A stretch of 64,000 nt of DNA from JAIEPT01 sp038217425 (lineage in GTDB: Bacteria; Planctomycetota; Planctomycetia; Gemmatales; Gemmataceae): positions 1-64,000 of the forward strand of contig JBBQPM010000011.1 of NCBI GenBank assembly GCA_038217425.1. The letters are read 5' to 3'. Numbering within the stretch: the stretch's first letter is position 1; each line of letters begins with the position of its first letter. Below, piece by piece: positions 49,003 to 58,176 of the stretch. The notes under the pieces are model-generated. The model saw only the letters and a program-made list of their open reading frames with translations. It was not told where the DNA came from and made no database searches. A program made the position numbers and the translations under genes.

Positions 49003-52000
49003 TCACTTTTCCTCGACCACTTCGATGCCGCACAATAACGTGCGCTCGACCGACGGCTCCGTCTTCGTCAAACGAATGACCAACATCTCCTCGACGACGA
49101 CGCCCTTGACTTCCTGGACGAACGATTTCAGCGATCCGCCGCTGGCGCGGAAGACATCGAGATCGCTGACGACGCGCTTGCCCTGCACGTCAACGTGGAA
49201 GACGCGCTCCCCGGCAGTCACCTCGGCGTCGGGTTCGGCGAAGAAGAGACGTACGGTGAACTTTCTCGGATCCGCGGTTTTACCGAGGTTGATGGAAATC
49301 TCGTCCAAACCCTGGATGCCCGAGGACGTCACCCAGTTGTACGGTCCGGAGAACGCCGAGGAGTGTCGGCGTAAGAGTTCCATTTTGTCGGCCTTGGTCT
49401 GCACGGGGACGGAAGGCGAGACGCCTGCGATGCTGGGATAATCGGTCCAGAGCGTGCCGTCGGGCGCGCGTCGATCGCCGGCGGCGCCGAGGTTGAGGCC
49501 GAGTCGCTTGACGGGGCCCTTGGCCTCTTTCGAGCCGAACGAGGTCCACATCTCCGTTTCGGGGAGATGGATGAGCGCGACGGACGTCTGGTTCTGGTAG
49601 GCGCAGGTGCAGGTGCGGGTGTACTCGGGGACGGTGAGGATACCGCCGGCGACGATGAGGTTGTTGGTGCAGCTAGAGCGGAAGCCGCCGAAGTTCCCGG
49701 TGCCGCCGTCGCCGGAGAGATCGTAGTAGCCCGCCGCCCCGGAGCGGAAGGTCAGGAGATGTTCGGAGCCCGCGGGCGTGTTGCAGCCGTAGTTGCGGAC
49801 CCACTTCCAGGGCACCGGCAGTCCGGTGACGGGATCGGGGCGCAGCTTGGGTAATCCCGTGAAGATGTTGCACGCTTCGTTGCCCTGCAGGACGGCGTCC
49901 TGAAACAGTAGCGCCGGGCCCGCGTATTTTTTCTGGTGCCAGAGAACCTTACCATTCGAGGCCTGGTAGACACGCATGCCCATCGGTTCGTCCTTGAGAG
50001 CGTCGCGGGTCACGCGTCCCGCTTCCACGAGACAATCGTGCTCAGCGGAATAGCTGAGCCAGGTGCCGAACACGTCGGCATCGGTGTTCCAGACGGGCTG
50101 TCCGGTCTTGAGGTCGAAAGCGAAGAGGGCGGCGGGTTCGGGTACGATGTCCTTGCTCGTGAACTTGAGAAGCTGGTCGCCCGAGAGGCGATCGATTGTG
50201 TAGAGCTTGCCGTTGCCGGCGCACGTACCGTTGTGCCGGAAGCCATGCTTGGCGGAAATCGTCCACAGGGTCTTGCCAGTGTGGCGGTCCATCACGAAGA
50301 GATGCCTGCTGGAGGAGAGATTGTCGCCTCCGGATTTCACGAGTTTAAGTACTTTGTCGAGTGCCTTGGCTTTCGGCGCCTCCACGACTTCGGTACCCTT
50401 ATTTTTCGGCGGCAGCGCCTTGGGATCGAGAAGCGGGTCCGCGCCGCCGATGAGGTAATCGTCGACAATGTTGATGTAGCCCCAGAGTCGCCTGCCGGGG
50501 AATTGGGGCATGGGATACGCGGCGATTCGCTTCCCGTTCGCGGGGTCGAGCTTGAGGCACTGATCCTGATAGGCGACGTAGATGCCTTCAGAGGTGCTGA
50601 TGTAGTTGGAGCCGGAACTGTTGGCCCCGGGCTGGTGGGCGGAGTTGTTGTAGAACTGGCCGACGCCCGGAAGCTTGGCTTCCCAAAGAAGCCTGCCGGT
50701 GTAGATGTCGATGGCGCGGAGGAGATCGATCCCTTCGATAAACATTCGGCCATCGACGACTTGGGGCTGAGGCCCGTGGCCGTGGCGGGGGAGGATGCCG
50801 TCGTGGCTGGGGCCGCCGAACCAGAGGATGCCCAGGGGCGCCTTGACGAGTTTATCCTTGGAGAAGCGGGTGTTCGAAGCGTCGGCGTGCTCGTGCGTCC
50901 AGTTCGCGGAACCGGGCAGGGCGCCGACCCGTTTGACGAGCGTGACGACAGGGCCGTGACTGACGTCGGCATTCACGAAGGCCTCAGGCCTGGCTTTCAC
51001 GATCTCGGCGAAGTCTTTTTGTTTGGGGCCTGGGAACAGCGCGATCGTGCCGCCGTAGGGACGCAGCGACTGGTAGATTTCAGACCAGGGGGCGTCGGGG
51101 ATGTAACTGCTGTCTTCGCTAACGATGAGGCTGGCGAGGTAGGGCGGGAACTCGAAGGTTTCGGGTTGGCCGTGGTAGATGGTGATGCGCGAGCCGTATT
51201 GATCGAGGGCGGTGTAGGTTCGCCGGGCCTCGTGCGTCTTATCGACGTCGTTCTCGAGTACGAGAAGGCGGAGTTGCGTTTGTTTGAGGAGTTCGTTGAT
51301 GAGCTGATTGGACCCGAGCCCGAAGACGATGCAGTAGCCGTCCTTCACCTGGGCGGCCTTGAGGAGTTGTTGGGTCTTACCAGTCCAGATATCCTTCGGA
51401 TCGCGAATGACGGGAGGGCGGACGTGCTTCACGGCTTCGCGGCGTTCGGCGCCAAACCCGTAGAGCGCTCCTTCGCGGGTGGCGGCAAACAGGCGATCGT
51501 CGGCGGCGATCAGGCGCACGACATTTCCCTTAACGGGAAGTTCCCAGGCGACGGACATCTGATTCTGAACGAGATCCAGATCGATGGCGAGGATGAACCC
51601 ATCGCCCCCCGCGAAGAGCCGGTTGCCAGCTTTGATGAGCGTCTCGATCGACCTGGTCTTCACCGCCGCCAATTCCTTGACGGGCCAACGTGAGGACTTG
51701 GAGGACGAAGTCTTTTTGTCTTTGTCCTGTTCCGGGGGGGGATTTTTTTCGGGTTGGGGATCGACCATGCGGACCATGCCGTTCACGTATCCGAAGACTT
51801 GCTTGGGCGTGAAGGCGACGATGCGGGAGAACTCGCCCTGATACTTTTCGTTGGCGATGTCGAAGACGGCGCCGCCGTTGAAGAAGACGCCTCCCAGGGC
51901 CGCGACTTCGGATCCGCCTCCCTTCTTGCCGTTCTCGGCCAATTGATAGCGCAGGAACTTGCCGGTCCGTCGATCGAAGCAGGCGGGGACGGATCGGCCG

Positions 52001-52719
52001 CCCGGAAGAAGCAGGTAATTACCGCTAATGACGAGAGAACCCTGGGGCGCGATGCTGGCGAACGAATCGGTGTTGTGGGGTTGTTTGAGGTAGAGCGAGC
52101 CGTCGCCGTCGTTGGTCCAGATCGCCTTGCCGGTCTGGGCGTCGACGGCGTGAATGAAGATGCCCATGAAGGGCCAAATGCTGGCGGCGAAGTAGACGGT
52201 GCCGTCCTTGAGGACCGGGGCGCCGCGCGCGGGCCAGGTCGAGATGATGCGTTCGTTGCCGAGGATTTTTCGGTCGCTGGGCCCGCCGCGAAACTTCCAG
52301 TTGAGCTTGGCGTCCTCTTGCTGGATGCAGTAGAGATAGCCGTCGTCGGAGCTGAAGTAGAGTTTGTCCTTCCACGCCAAGGGAGCGAAACGAATCGGCC
52401 CCTCGGCAAAGAAGGTCCACTTGCGTTCGCCCGTGCGGGTGTCGATGGCGCGGATGCAGTCGTGCCGGCCGGAGTTCATGAACAGCGTTTGGCCGACCAC
52501 GATCGGTTCGTAGCAGATGTCGAACTGCATCTTCTCCTGTTCGGGCCAGGCGGGTTGCTCGGGAGGATATTCGCGCATCCAGTGCAGGTGGAGATCGCCG
52601 GGCAGTTTTTGCGGCGAACTGGCGCTGCGACCGGGATCGTAGCGCCACATGGGCCAATCGGCAGCCTGCACGGACATCGTGCACAGGCAGAGCATCAAAC
52701 ACGAGAGACTAAGTTTCAT
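49003..52719 (-). CDS. Secreted PQQ-like propeller protein with internal methyltransferase-like fold and C-terminal malectin-like domain
   Basis: This 1238-residue protein has a signal peptide (MKLSLSCLMLCLCTMSVQA). Propeller blades occur at about 20-420 (DWPMWRYDPGRSASS; IRAIDTRTGERKWTF) and again at about 625-1040 (LLRAIDIYTGRLLWEAKLPG). Between them, about 440-590, is a Rossmann-type stretch like SAM methyltransferases: YCIVFGLGSNQLINELLK, a strand LRLLVLEND, and SLRPYGGTIALF. The last 110 residues look malectin-like (FTVRLFFAEPDAEV ... RTLLCGIEVVEE). It is probably a periplasmic or surface carbohydrate-binding protein. Whether the Rossmann part binds SAM outside the cytoplasm is doubtful, so it may be structural. 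It heads the operon with the MoaD-like and TPR genes. Confidence 0.8.
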   Translation of the reverse strand: MKLSLSCLMLCLCTMSVQAADWPMWRYDPGRSASSPQKLPGDLHLHWMREYPPEQPAWPEQEKMQFDICYEPIVVGQTLFMNSGRHDCIRAIDTRTGERKWTFFAEGPIRFAPLAWKDKLYFSSDDGYLYCIQQEDAKLNWKFRGGPSDRKILGNERIISTWPARGAPVLKDGTVYFAASIWPFMGIFIHAVDAQTGKAIWTNDGDGSLYLKQPHNTDSFASIAPQGSLVISGNYLLLPGGRSVPACFDRRTGKFLRYQLAENGKKGGGSEVAALGGVFFNGGAVFDIANEKYQGEFSRIVAFTPKQVFGYVNGMVRMVDPQPEKNPPPEQDKDKKTSSSKSSRWPVKELAAVKTRSIETLIKAGNRLFAGGDGFILAIDLDLVQNQMSVAWELPVKGNVVRLIAADDRLFAATREGALYGFGAERREAVKHVRPPVIRDPKDIWTGKTQQLLKAAQVKDGYCIVFGLGSNQLINELLKQTQLRLLVLENDVDKTHEARRTYTALDQYGSRITIYHGQPETFEFPPYLASLIVSEDSSYIPDAPWSEIYQSLRPYGGTIALFPGPKQKDFAEIVKARPEAFVNADVSHGPVVTLVKRVGALPGSANWTHEHADASNTRFSKDKLVKAPLGILWFGGPSHDGILPRHGHGPQPQVVDGRMFIEGIDLLRAIDIYTGRLLWEAKLPGVGQFYNNSAHQPGANSSGSNYISTSEGIYVAYQDQCLKLDPANGKRIAAYPMPQFPGRRLWGYINIVDDYLIGGADPLLDPKALPPKNKGTEVVEAPKAKALDKVLKLVKSGGDNLSSSRHLFVMDRHTGKTLWTISAKHGFRHNGTCAGNGKLYTIDRLSGDQLLKFTSKDIVPEPAALFAFDLKTGQPVWNTDADVFGTWLSYSAEHDCLVEAGRVTRDALKDEPMGMRVYQASNGKVLWHQKKYAGPALLFQDAVLQGNEACNIFTGLPKLRPDPVTGLPVPWKWVRNYGCNTPAGSEHLLTFRSGAAGYYDLSGDGGTGNFGGFRSSCTNNLIVAGGILTVPEYTRTCTCAYQNQTSVALIHLPETEMWTSFGSKEAKGPVKRLGLNLGAAGDRRAPDGTLWTDYPSIAGVSPSVPVQTKADKMELLRRHSSAFSGPYNWVTSSGIQGLDEISINLGKTADPRKFTVRLFFAEPDAEVTAGERVFHVDVQGKRVVSDLDVFRASGGSLKSFVQEVKGVVVEEMLVIRLTKTEPSVERTLLCGIEVVEEK

Positions 52720-52989
52720 GGAGATTCTGCATTATGGCAGCAGGTAAAAAGGGAACCCCATGTAGGGTACCCGAGCGAAAAAGGAAATGCAATGAGGGGA
52801 CGCGAAATTCGGGGTTTCTCGGCAAATTTCTCGACGGCGGTTGCTTCTTGAAAATCGCGCTCCTACCATGATGTGTGGGAACAGAGAATTTGGCAAACGA
52901 CGGAGCATAGGTAGCACGCCCCTGTGTGCAGCCGCCGCACCGTCGTTTTTACGGAGCGCTCGTTCCTTGGGGACGAAGCGACACGCGGA

Positions 52990-53388
52990 ATGAAATTGAC
53001 ACGCGCCTCGACCTACGCGTTGCAAGCCGCCGCCTACTTGGCCGAATTGCAAGACGATGCTCCGACCGCCAGCCATGTGATCGCCCGCGATCGCGGCATT
53101 TCGGAGAAGTTCCTGCTCAAAGTCCTCAAGCCCCTGGTCGTCGTCAAGGTACTCCTCTCCGTCAAAGGGCCGCGCGGCGGGTATCGACTCGCGCGTCCCG
53201 CCTCGGAAATCAGCCTGCTCGAAATCGTCGAGGCCGTCGACGGCCCCATTCGCGGAACCACACCCAACGGCGAGGTTCTGGGACTGGTGTTACAAAAACT
53301 CGAAGCCATCTGCCAGCAAACCGCCGATCAGATCCGTGCCCACCTGGGCGGAATTAAACTCTCCGATCTCTCGCGTGCGGAAGTCTGA
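52990..53388 (+). CDS. Rrf2-family transcriptional regulator without the iron-sulfur cysteines
   Basis: This 132-residue winged-helix protein has the Rrf2 start MKLTRASTYALQAAAYLAEL, recognition region ISEKFLLKVLKPLVV and wing KGPRGGYRLARP. IscR and NsrR hold a cluster with three Cys in the C-terminal part; here only one Cys is visible (EAICQQT), so it probably senses something else or nothing. The ATG at 52990 was chosen by family alignment; the gene may control the DUF1501 gene 107 bases downstream or the divergent propeller operon. Confidence 0.85.
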   Translation: MKLTRASTYALQAAAYLAELQDDAPTASHVIARDRGISEKFLLKVLKPLVVVKVLLSVKGPRGGYRLARPASEISLLEIVEAVDGPIRGTTPNGEVLGLVLQKLEAICQQTADQIRAHLGGIKLSDLSRAEV

Positions 53389-53495
53389 CGCTCACACCTG
53401 CCATTTTTTTCGCACATTTTGCGCAGGCATCGGCCGACATTCATGATAGGATGATCTCGTCCTACCCACCCCACGCCTCTCGCCGAGGTCTCGCC

Positions 53496-54884
53496 ATGCT
53501 CTCCTTTTACGATTCCACGCCGGGCTGCTCGCGCCGCAATTTCCTTACCGTCGGCGGTTTTGCCGGCCTCTCCCTGCCCGCCCTGCTCGCCGCCAAGGCC
53601 CAGGGCGCCGCGGAACGCCGGGCGCTCGCCACTGATAAGTCCGTCATCCTGCTCTTTCAGCACGGCGGACCGAGCCAGATCGAAATGTACGATCCCAAGA
53701 TGGATCAGCCGAGCAATAACCGCAGCGTTACGGGTTGCGTCCAAACCGCGGTTCCGGGACTGCAGTTCGGCGGCACTTTTTCCAAGATCGCAGCCCTCGC
53801 CGACCGCCTCGCCATCGTTCGCTCGTACCAGACCGAAGGGGGCAATCACGACATCAAGCCGGTCGTTTCGCCGCACACGCTCGGCGCCAACCTCGGCTCG
53901 CTCTACTCCCGCGTCGTCGGCCCGCTGACCTCGGTCGGTATGCCCACCAACTGCGCCGTCTGCCCCAGTTCCGTCGATCCGCAAGGCATGCCCATCCGCG
54001 ACCGCTTCGGCAATCTCCTCGCCACCGGCGGCCTGGGCGTCTCCTACGCTCCGTTCGTCCCCGGCGCCGGCGGCAACATGCAGCAAAACATGCGCCTTAA
54101 TCTCGACCGCAGCCGGCTCGACGACCGCCGGGCTCTCTTGGGCCAACTCGACCGCATTCGCCGATCGCTCGACTCCAGCGGCGCCATGGCCAGCGTCGAT
54201 CGCTTCCACGAACAGGCCCTCGACGTCATCCTCGGCGGCGTCGCCAACGCGTTCGACCTCTCCAAGGAAGACGCCCGGCTCGTCGGCAAATACGACACGT
54301 CGCATCTCGACCGCCCCAATAGCTGGGCGTACAAGAACAACCGCGCCCAGTACACCGCCAACGCCCGCTCGCTCGGCAAACTTCTGTTGCTCGCGCGTCG
54401 ACTGTGCGAAGCGGGATGCGGATTCGTGTTGGTACACACCGAGTTCGTGTGGGACATGCACGCCGACGTCAACAATCTGCCCGTGGGCCAGGGCATGAAC
54501 TGGGTCGGCACGCCGTTCGATCACGCGGTCTCGACGTTTATCGAGGACACGGAAGCACGCGGGCTCAGCGACAAGATCTTATTGGTAGCGACGGGAGAGA
54601 TGGGCCGAACGCCTCGGATCAACAACAACGGCGGGCGGGATCATTGGGGCAAATCGACGCCGCTCTTGTTGCACGGCGGCGGCATGACGCACGGCCAGGT
54701 GATCGGCCAATCGAGCCGCGACGGCGGCGAACCCGCGGGCAATCCGCTTACCCAGCGCCACCTCGTCGGCACCATAATGAACACGCTTTTCAACGTCAGC
54801 GAAGTGCGCCTGGCCCAGGGCATCCCGACCGACGTCATGCGCGTCATCACCGAGAACCCGCAGCTGCCGGGCTTGGCGGTTTAG
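53496..54884 (+). CDS. DUF1501 protein with twin-arginine signal
   Basis: The protein has 462 residues with a Tat signal (SRRNFLTVGGFAGLSLPALL, near 12-31), so it is exported folded. The DUF1501 body shows FQHGGPSQIEMYDPK, ATGEMGRTPRINNNGGRDHW and LLHGGGMTHG, in the alkaline-phosphatase/sulfatase-like superfamily. These proteins usually sit beside DUF1549/DUF1553 cytochrome genes; here that partner is missing. The start at 53496 was chosen for the Tat motif distance. A palindrome follows 4 bases after the stop. Confidence 0.9.
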   Translation: MLSFYDSTPGCSRRNFLTVGGFAGLSLPALLAAKAQGAAERRALATDKSVILLFQHGGPSQIEMYDPKMDQPSNNRSVTGCVQTAVPGLQFGGTFSKIAALADRLAIVRSYQTEGGNHDIKPVVSPHTLGANLGSLYSRVVGPLTSVGMPTNCAVCPSSVDPQGMPIRDRFGNLLATGGLGVSYAPFVPGAGGNMQQNMRLNLDRSRLDDRRALLGQLDRIRRSLDSSGAMASVDRFHEQALDVILGGVANAFDLSKEDARLVGKYDTSHLDRPNSWAYKNNRAQYTANARSLGKLLLLARRLCEAGCGFVLVHTEFVWDMHADVNNLPVGQGMNWVGTPFDHAVSTFIEDTEARGLSDKILLVATGEMGRTPRINNNGGRDHWGKSTPLLLHGGGMTHGQVIGQSSRDGGEPAGNPLTQRHLVGTIMNTLFNVSEVRLAQGIPTDVMRVITENPQLPGLAV

Positions 54885-54887
54885 TAT

Positions 54888-54968
54888 GCGAAAGCCCAGG
54901 GATGGCTATCCCTGGGAGAGCGCCCGCGACCTAAGGGTTGCCCAGGGATAGCCTCCCTGGGCTTTCGC
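54888..54968. repeat. Palindrome, family C, between convergent genes
   Basis: Arms 54888-54915 and 54941-54968 pair over 28 bases with one base extra. Each arm contains CCCAGGGAT/ATCCCTGGG as a smaller inverted repeat. The position between the stops at 54884 and 54977 fits a bidirectional terminator. The related copy is 57951-58012. Confidence 0.8.
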
Positions 54969-54976
54969 GGACTTCT

Positions 54977-56071
54977 TTACGCCACCAGACGCAGCCCCTT
55001 CTTGCGAGCCGTGCCGGCCAACATAATTTCCATTGCATTCACCAGTCGATCCGGACCGCGGCCGTCGATCAACTTACGGCCGTTGCGGGCCATCGCTTGC
55101 CGTTCCAGCGGGTCGGCGAGCAAGTTCTGCACGGCCAGGCGGATGGTCTGGGCCGACGTGTTCTCGCGCCAGCCCATGACCGACGCGCACCCTTCCTCTT
55201 CGAGCCGTTGGGCGTTGGGCCAATGGACTTCATTCTGCACGAGGATGAGCTGCGGAATGCCGATACAGGCGAGTTCGATCGACCAGCCCGAACCGCTGGT
55301 GATTGCGAAGTGACAGCGCACGAGCTTGGCCGCCACTTCCGCCGGTTCGAGCGCGAGTTCCAGATGGTCCTTGTATTCTTCCGCGAGCGCCTTGATCTCC
55401 TCGAGCTGCGAATGTTCGCGACGCACGATGACGTCGACCTTGCCAATCTTCGGAGCGTTCATCAACATCTTGACGAGTTCGAGCGTCTGCAGATGCGGGT
55501 CGTCTTCGCCGAGCGCGACCAAGGCGCGGAACTGGCCCGGCTTGCCGGTGAGTTGCGACAACGGCGCCGGCTCTTGCGAACGCGTGGGCCGATACCGGCG
55601 AATCTCGGGACGGACCATGCCGAAGCGTTTGCCCAGAAGGAGCTGCGCGTCGGGGCGGAACTCGTAGCTTTCCCGGCTGGGGCCCAGGAGCGGATTGACG
55701 ACGAGGTCGGCAGGGAGCGGATGTTGGCCGACGTGATCCATGGAAATCATGAGCGGGGCCATGCCGGCGAACTCTTCGAGATATTCGTTGGTGGCGTTGG
55801 CGTCGTCGATGAAGAGGGCCGCGGGGCTGAGGCGGCGCATTTCCCTCTGTACGAAGTTGATATCGCTGCCGACGCCTTCGGGGATGTTGATCCAGTCGTT
55901 GCCGCCGCGTTTGATGGTCATCGCCAACCCGTTGGGCTGAAGATGCGAGAGGAAATAAACGGGTCGCCGGCGGCGCTGCAGGGCCGCTCCGAGGATCAGA
56001 CAGCGAGCGAAGCGCTCGTAGCCGGTCTGGGGATTGGCGTCGACGCGAATGAAAATGGGGTCGCGGTTCAT
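54977..56071 (-). CDS. PseG/SpsG-like nucleotide-sugar hydrolase or glycosyltransferase
   Basis: The protein has 364 residues with a start at 56071 giving MNRDPIFIRVDANPQTGYER, the usual opening of PseG/SpsG proteins (IRVDAN...GxGHxxR, with GYERFARCLILG here). The C-terminal domain has the GT28-type SGSGWSIELACIGIPQLIL and NEVHWPNAQRLEEEG. PseG removes UDP in pseudaminic acid synthesis; this could instead act on another surface-glycan sugar. The conserved GxGHxxR His is replaced (TGYERFAR), which weakens the case for PseG activity. No other nonulosonate gene is adjacent. Confidence 0.65.
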   Translation of the reverse strand: MNRDPIFIRVDANPQTGYERFARCLILGAALQRRRRPVYFLSHLQPNGLAMTIKRGGNDWINIPEGVGSDINFVQREMRRLSPAALFIDDANATNEYLEEFAGMAPLMISMDHVGQHPLPADLVVNPLLGPSRESYEFRPDAQLLLGKRFGMVRPEIRRYRPTRSQEPAPLSQLTGKPGQFRALVALGEDDPHLQTLELVKMLMNAPKIGKVDVIVRREHSQLEEIKALAEEYKDHLELALEPAEVAAKLVRCHFAITSGSGWSIELACIGIPQLILVQNEVHWPNAQRLEEEGCASVMGWRENTSAQTIRLAVQNLLADPLERQAMARNGRKLIDGRGPDRLVNAMEIMLAGTARKKGLRLVA

Positions 56072-56508
56072 GCGTTCTCTGTTCCTTTGGGGGGAAAAGG
56101 ATTCTCTCGGCCAGAGGGGGACCGGCCGGAGCGCAACGCGTCCGCAGGGAGGTTCCGAGGCTCCCGTGCGACGTACGCTGCGATTGCGAGGACGGGATGG
56201 GGAGTGCGAGATGATTCTTAGGCGCTCGACCTGAGATTGGTCGAGCGGATGAATCCATTCATCCTGTTCCTCTTCTCTTGTGCGATTTGGCATCCATACC
56301 AGACCGCGGCGTCAGGTCGGTTCCAGCGACTTGACCGCTGAATCTTAACCCAGACGTCGCCCCGAAAAAAAGGGGACTTTTCACGGGATTTGACGGCGAG
56401 AAACTGCAAGAAATGGGTAAGGGTTTAGCCGAGCGGGGGCGAGAATCCCGGTACGTTGCGCTTGTTGCAATGAATGACGTACCGGGGGACTCACGTCCCC
56501 CGCTCGCC
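56072..56508. other. Gene-free region with hairpins
   Basis: No convincing gene is seen in these 437 bases. Two perfect hairpins lie side by side: CGCTCGACC/GGTCGAGCG (56223-56231 with 56239-56247) and GGATGAAT/ATTCATCC (56247-56264). They lie in the upstream region of the PseG-like gene, about 150 bases before its start. The distal end holds a family E palindrome (56428-56508). Confidence 0.5.
56428..56508. repeat. Palindrome, family E, at the end of thrC
   Basis: Arms 56428-56457 and 56477-56508 contain GCGAGCGGGGG and CCCGGTACGT elements that pair with a few mismatches around a 19-base spacer. The right arm touches the thrC stop codon, so it may serve as the thrC terminator. Confidence 0.65.
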
Positions 56509-57903
<1,395 letters not shown>

Positions 57904-57950
57904 GATGTTCGCTTTCTCAGGAAGTGCGAGGATTCCCAGGGTATTGTAGC

Positions 57951-58012
57951 GAAAGCCCCGGGATGGCTATCCCTGGGAACCCGCCCCCAGGGATAGCCGT
58001 CCCGGGGCTTTC
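57951..58012. repeat. Palindrome, family C, between divergent genes
   Basis: Arms 57951-57977 and 57986-58012 pair over 27 bases with one mismatch around an eight-base loop. It lies 48 bases before the thrC start and 165 bases before the Cys-rich gene start, both pointing away, so it cannot be a simple terminator of either. Confidence 0.8.
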
Positions 58013-58176
58013 ACGGAATCGAACGTGCCGGCTTTACCGTTTCTGCCGACCCACTCTTTCCAGTTTCTCGTCTTTTCCTCTCAAGATAAATTTACCCGAT
58101 CGCAACTATCGGCAAGAGTTACCTGGATGATGGTCTCCCAAAGACCGCAGTCGGCCTCTTTTCCAGGAGAGCTTCC

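Noticed and set aside
49936..51693. Plus-strand open frame of 585 codons
   Set aside because: Antisense to the propeller gene; its product is Glu/Val/Gly-rich shadow sequence.
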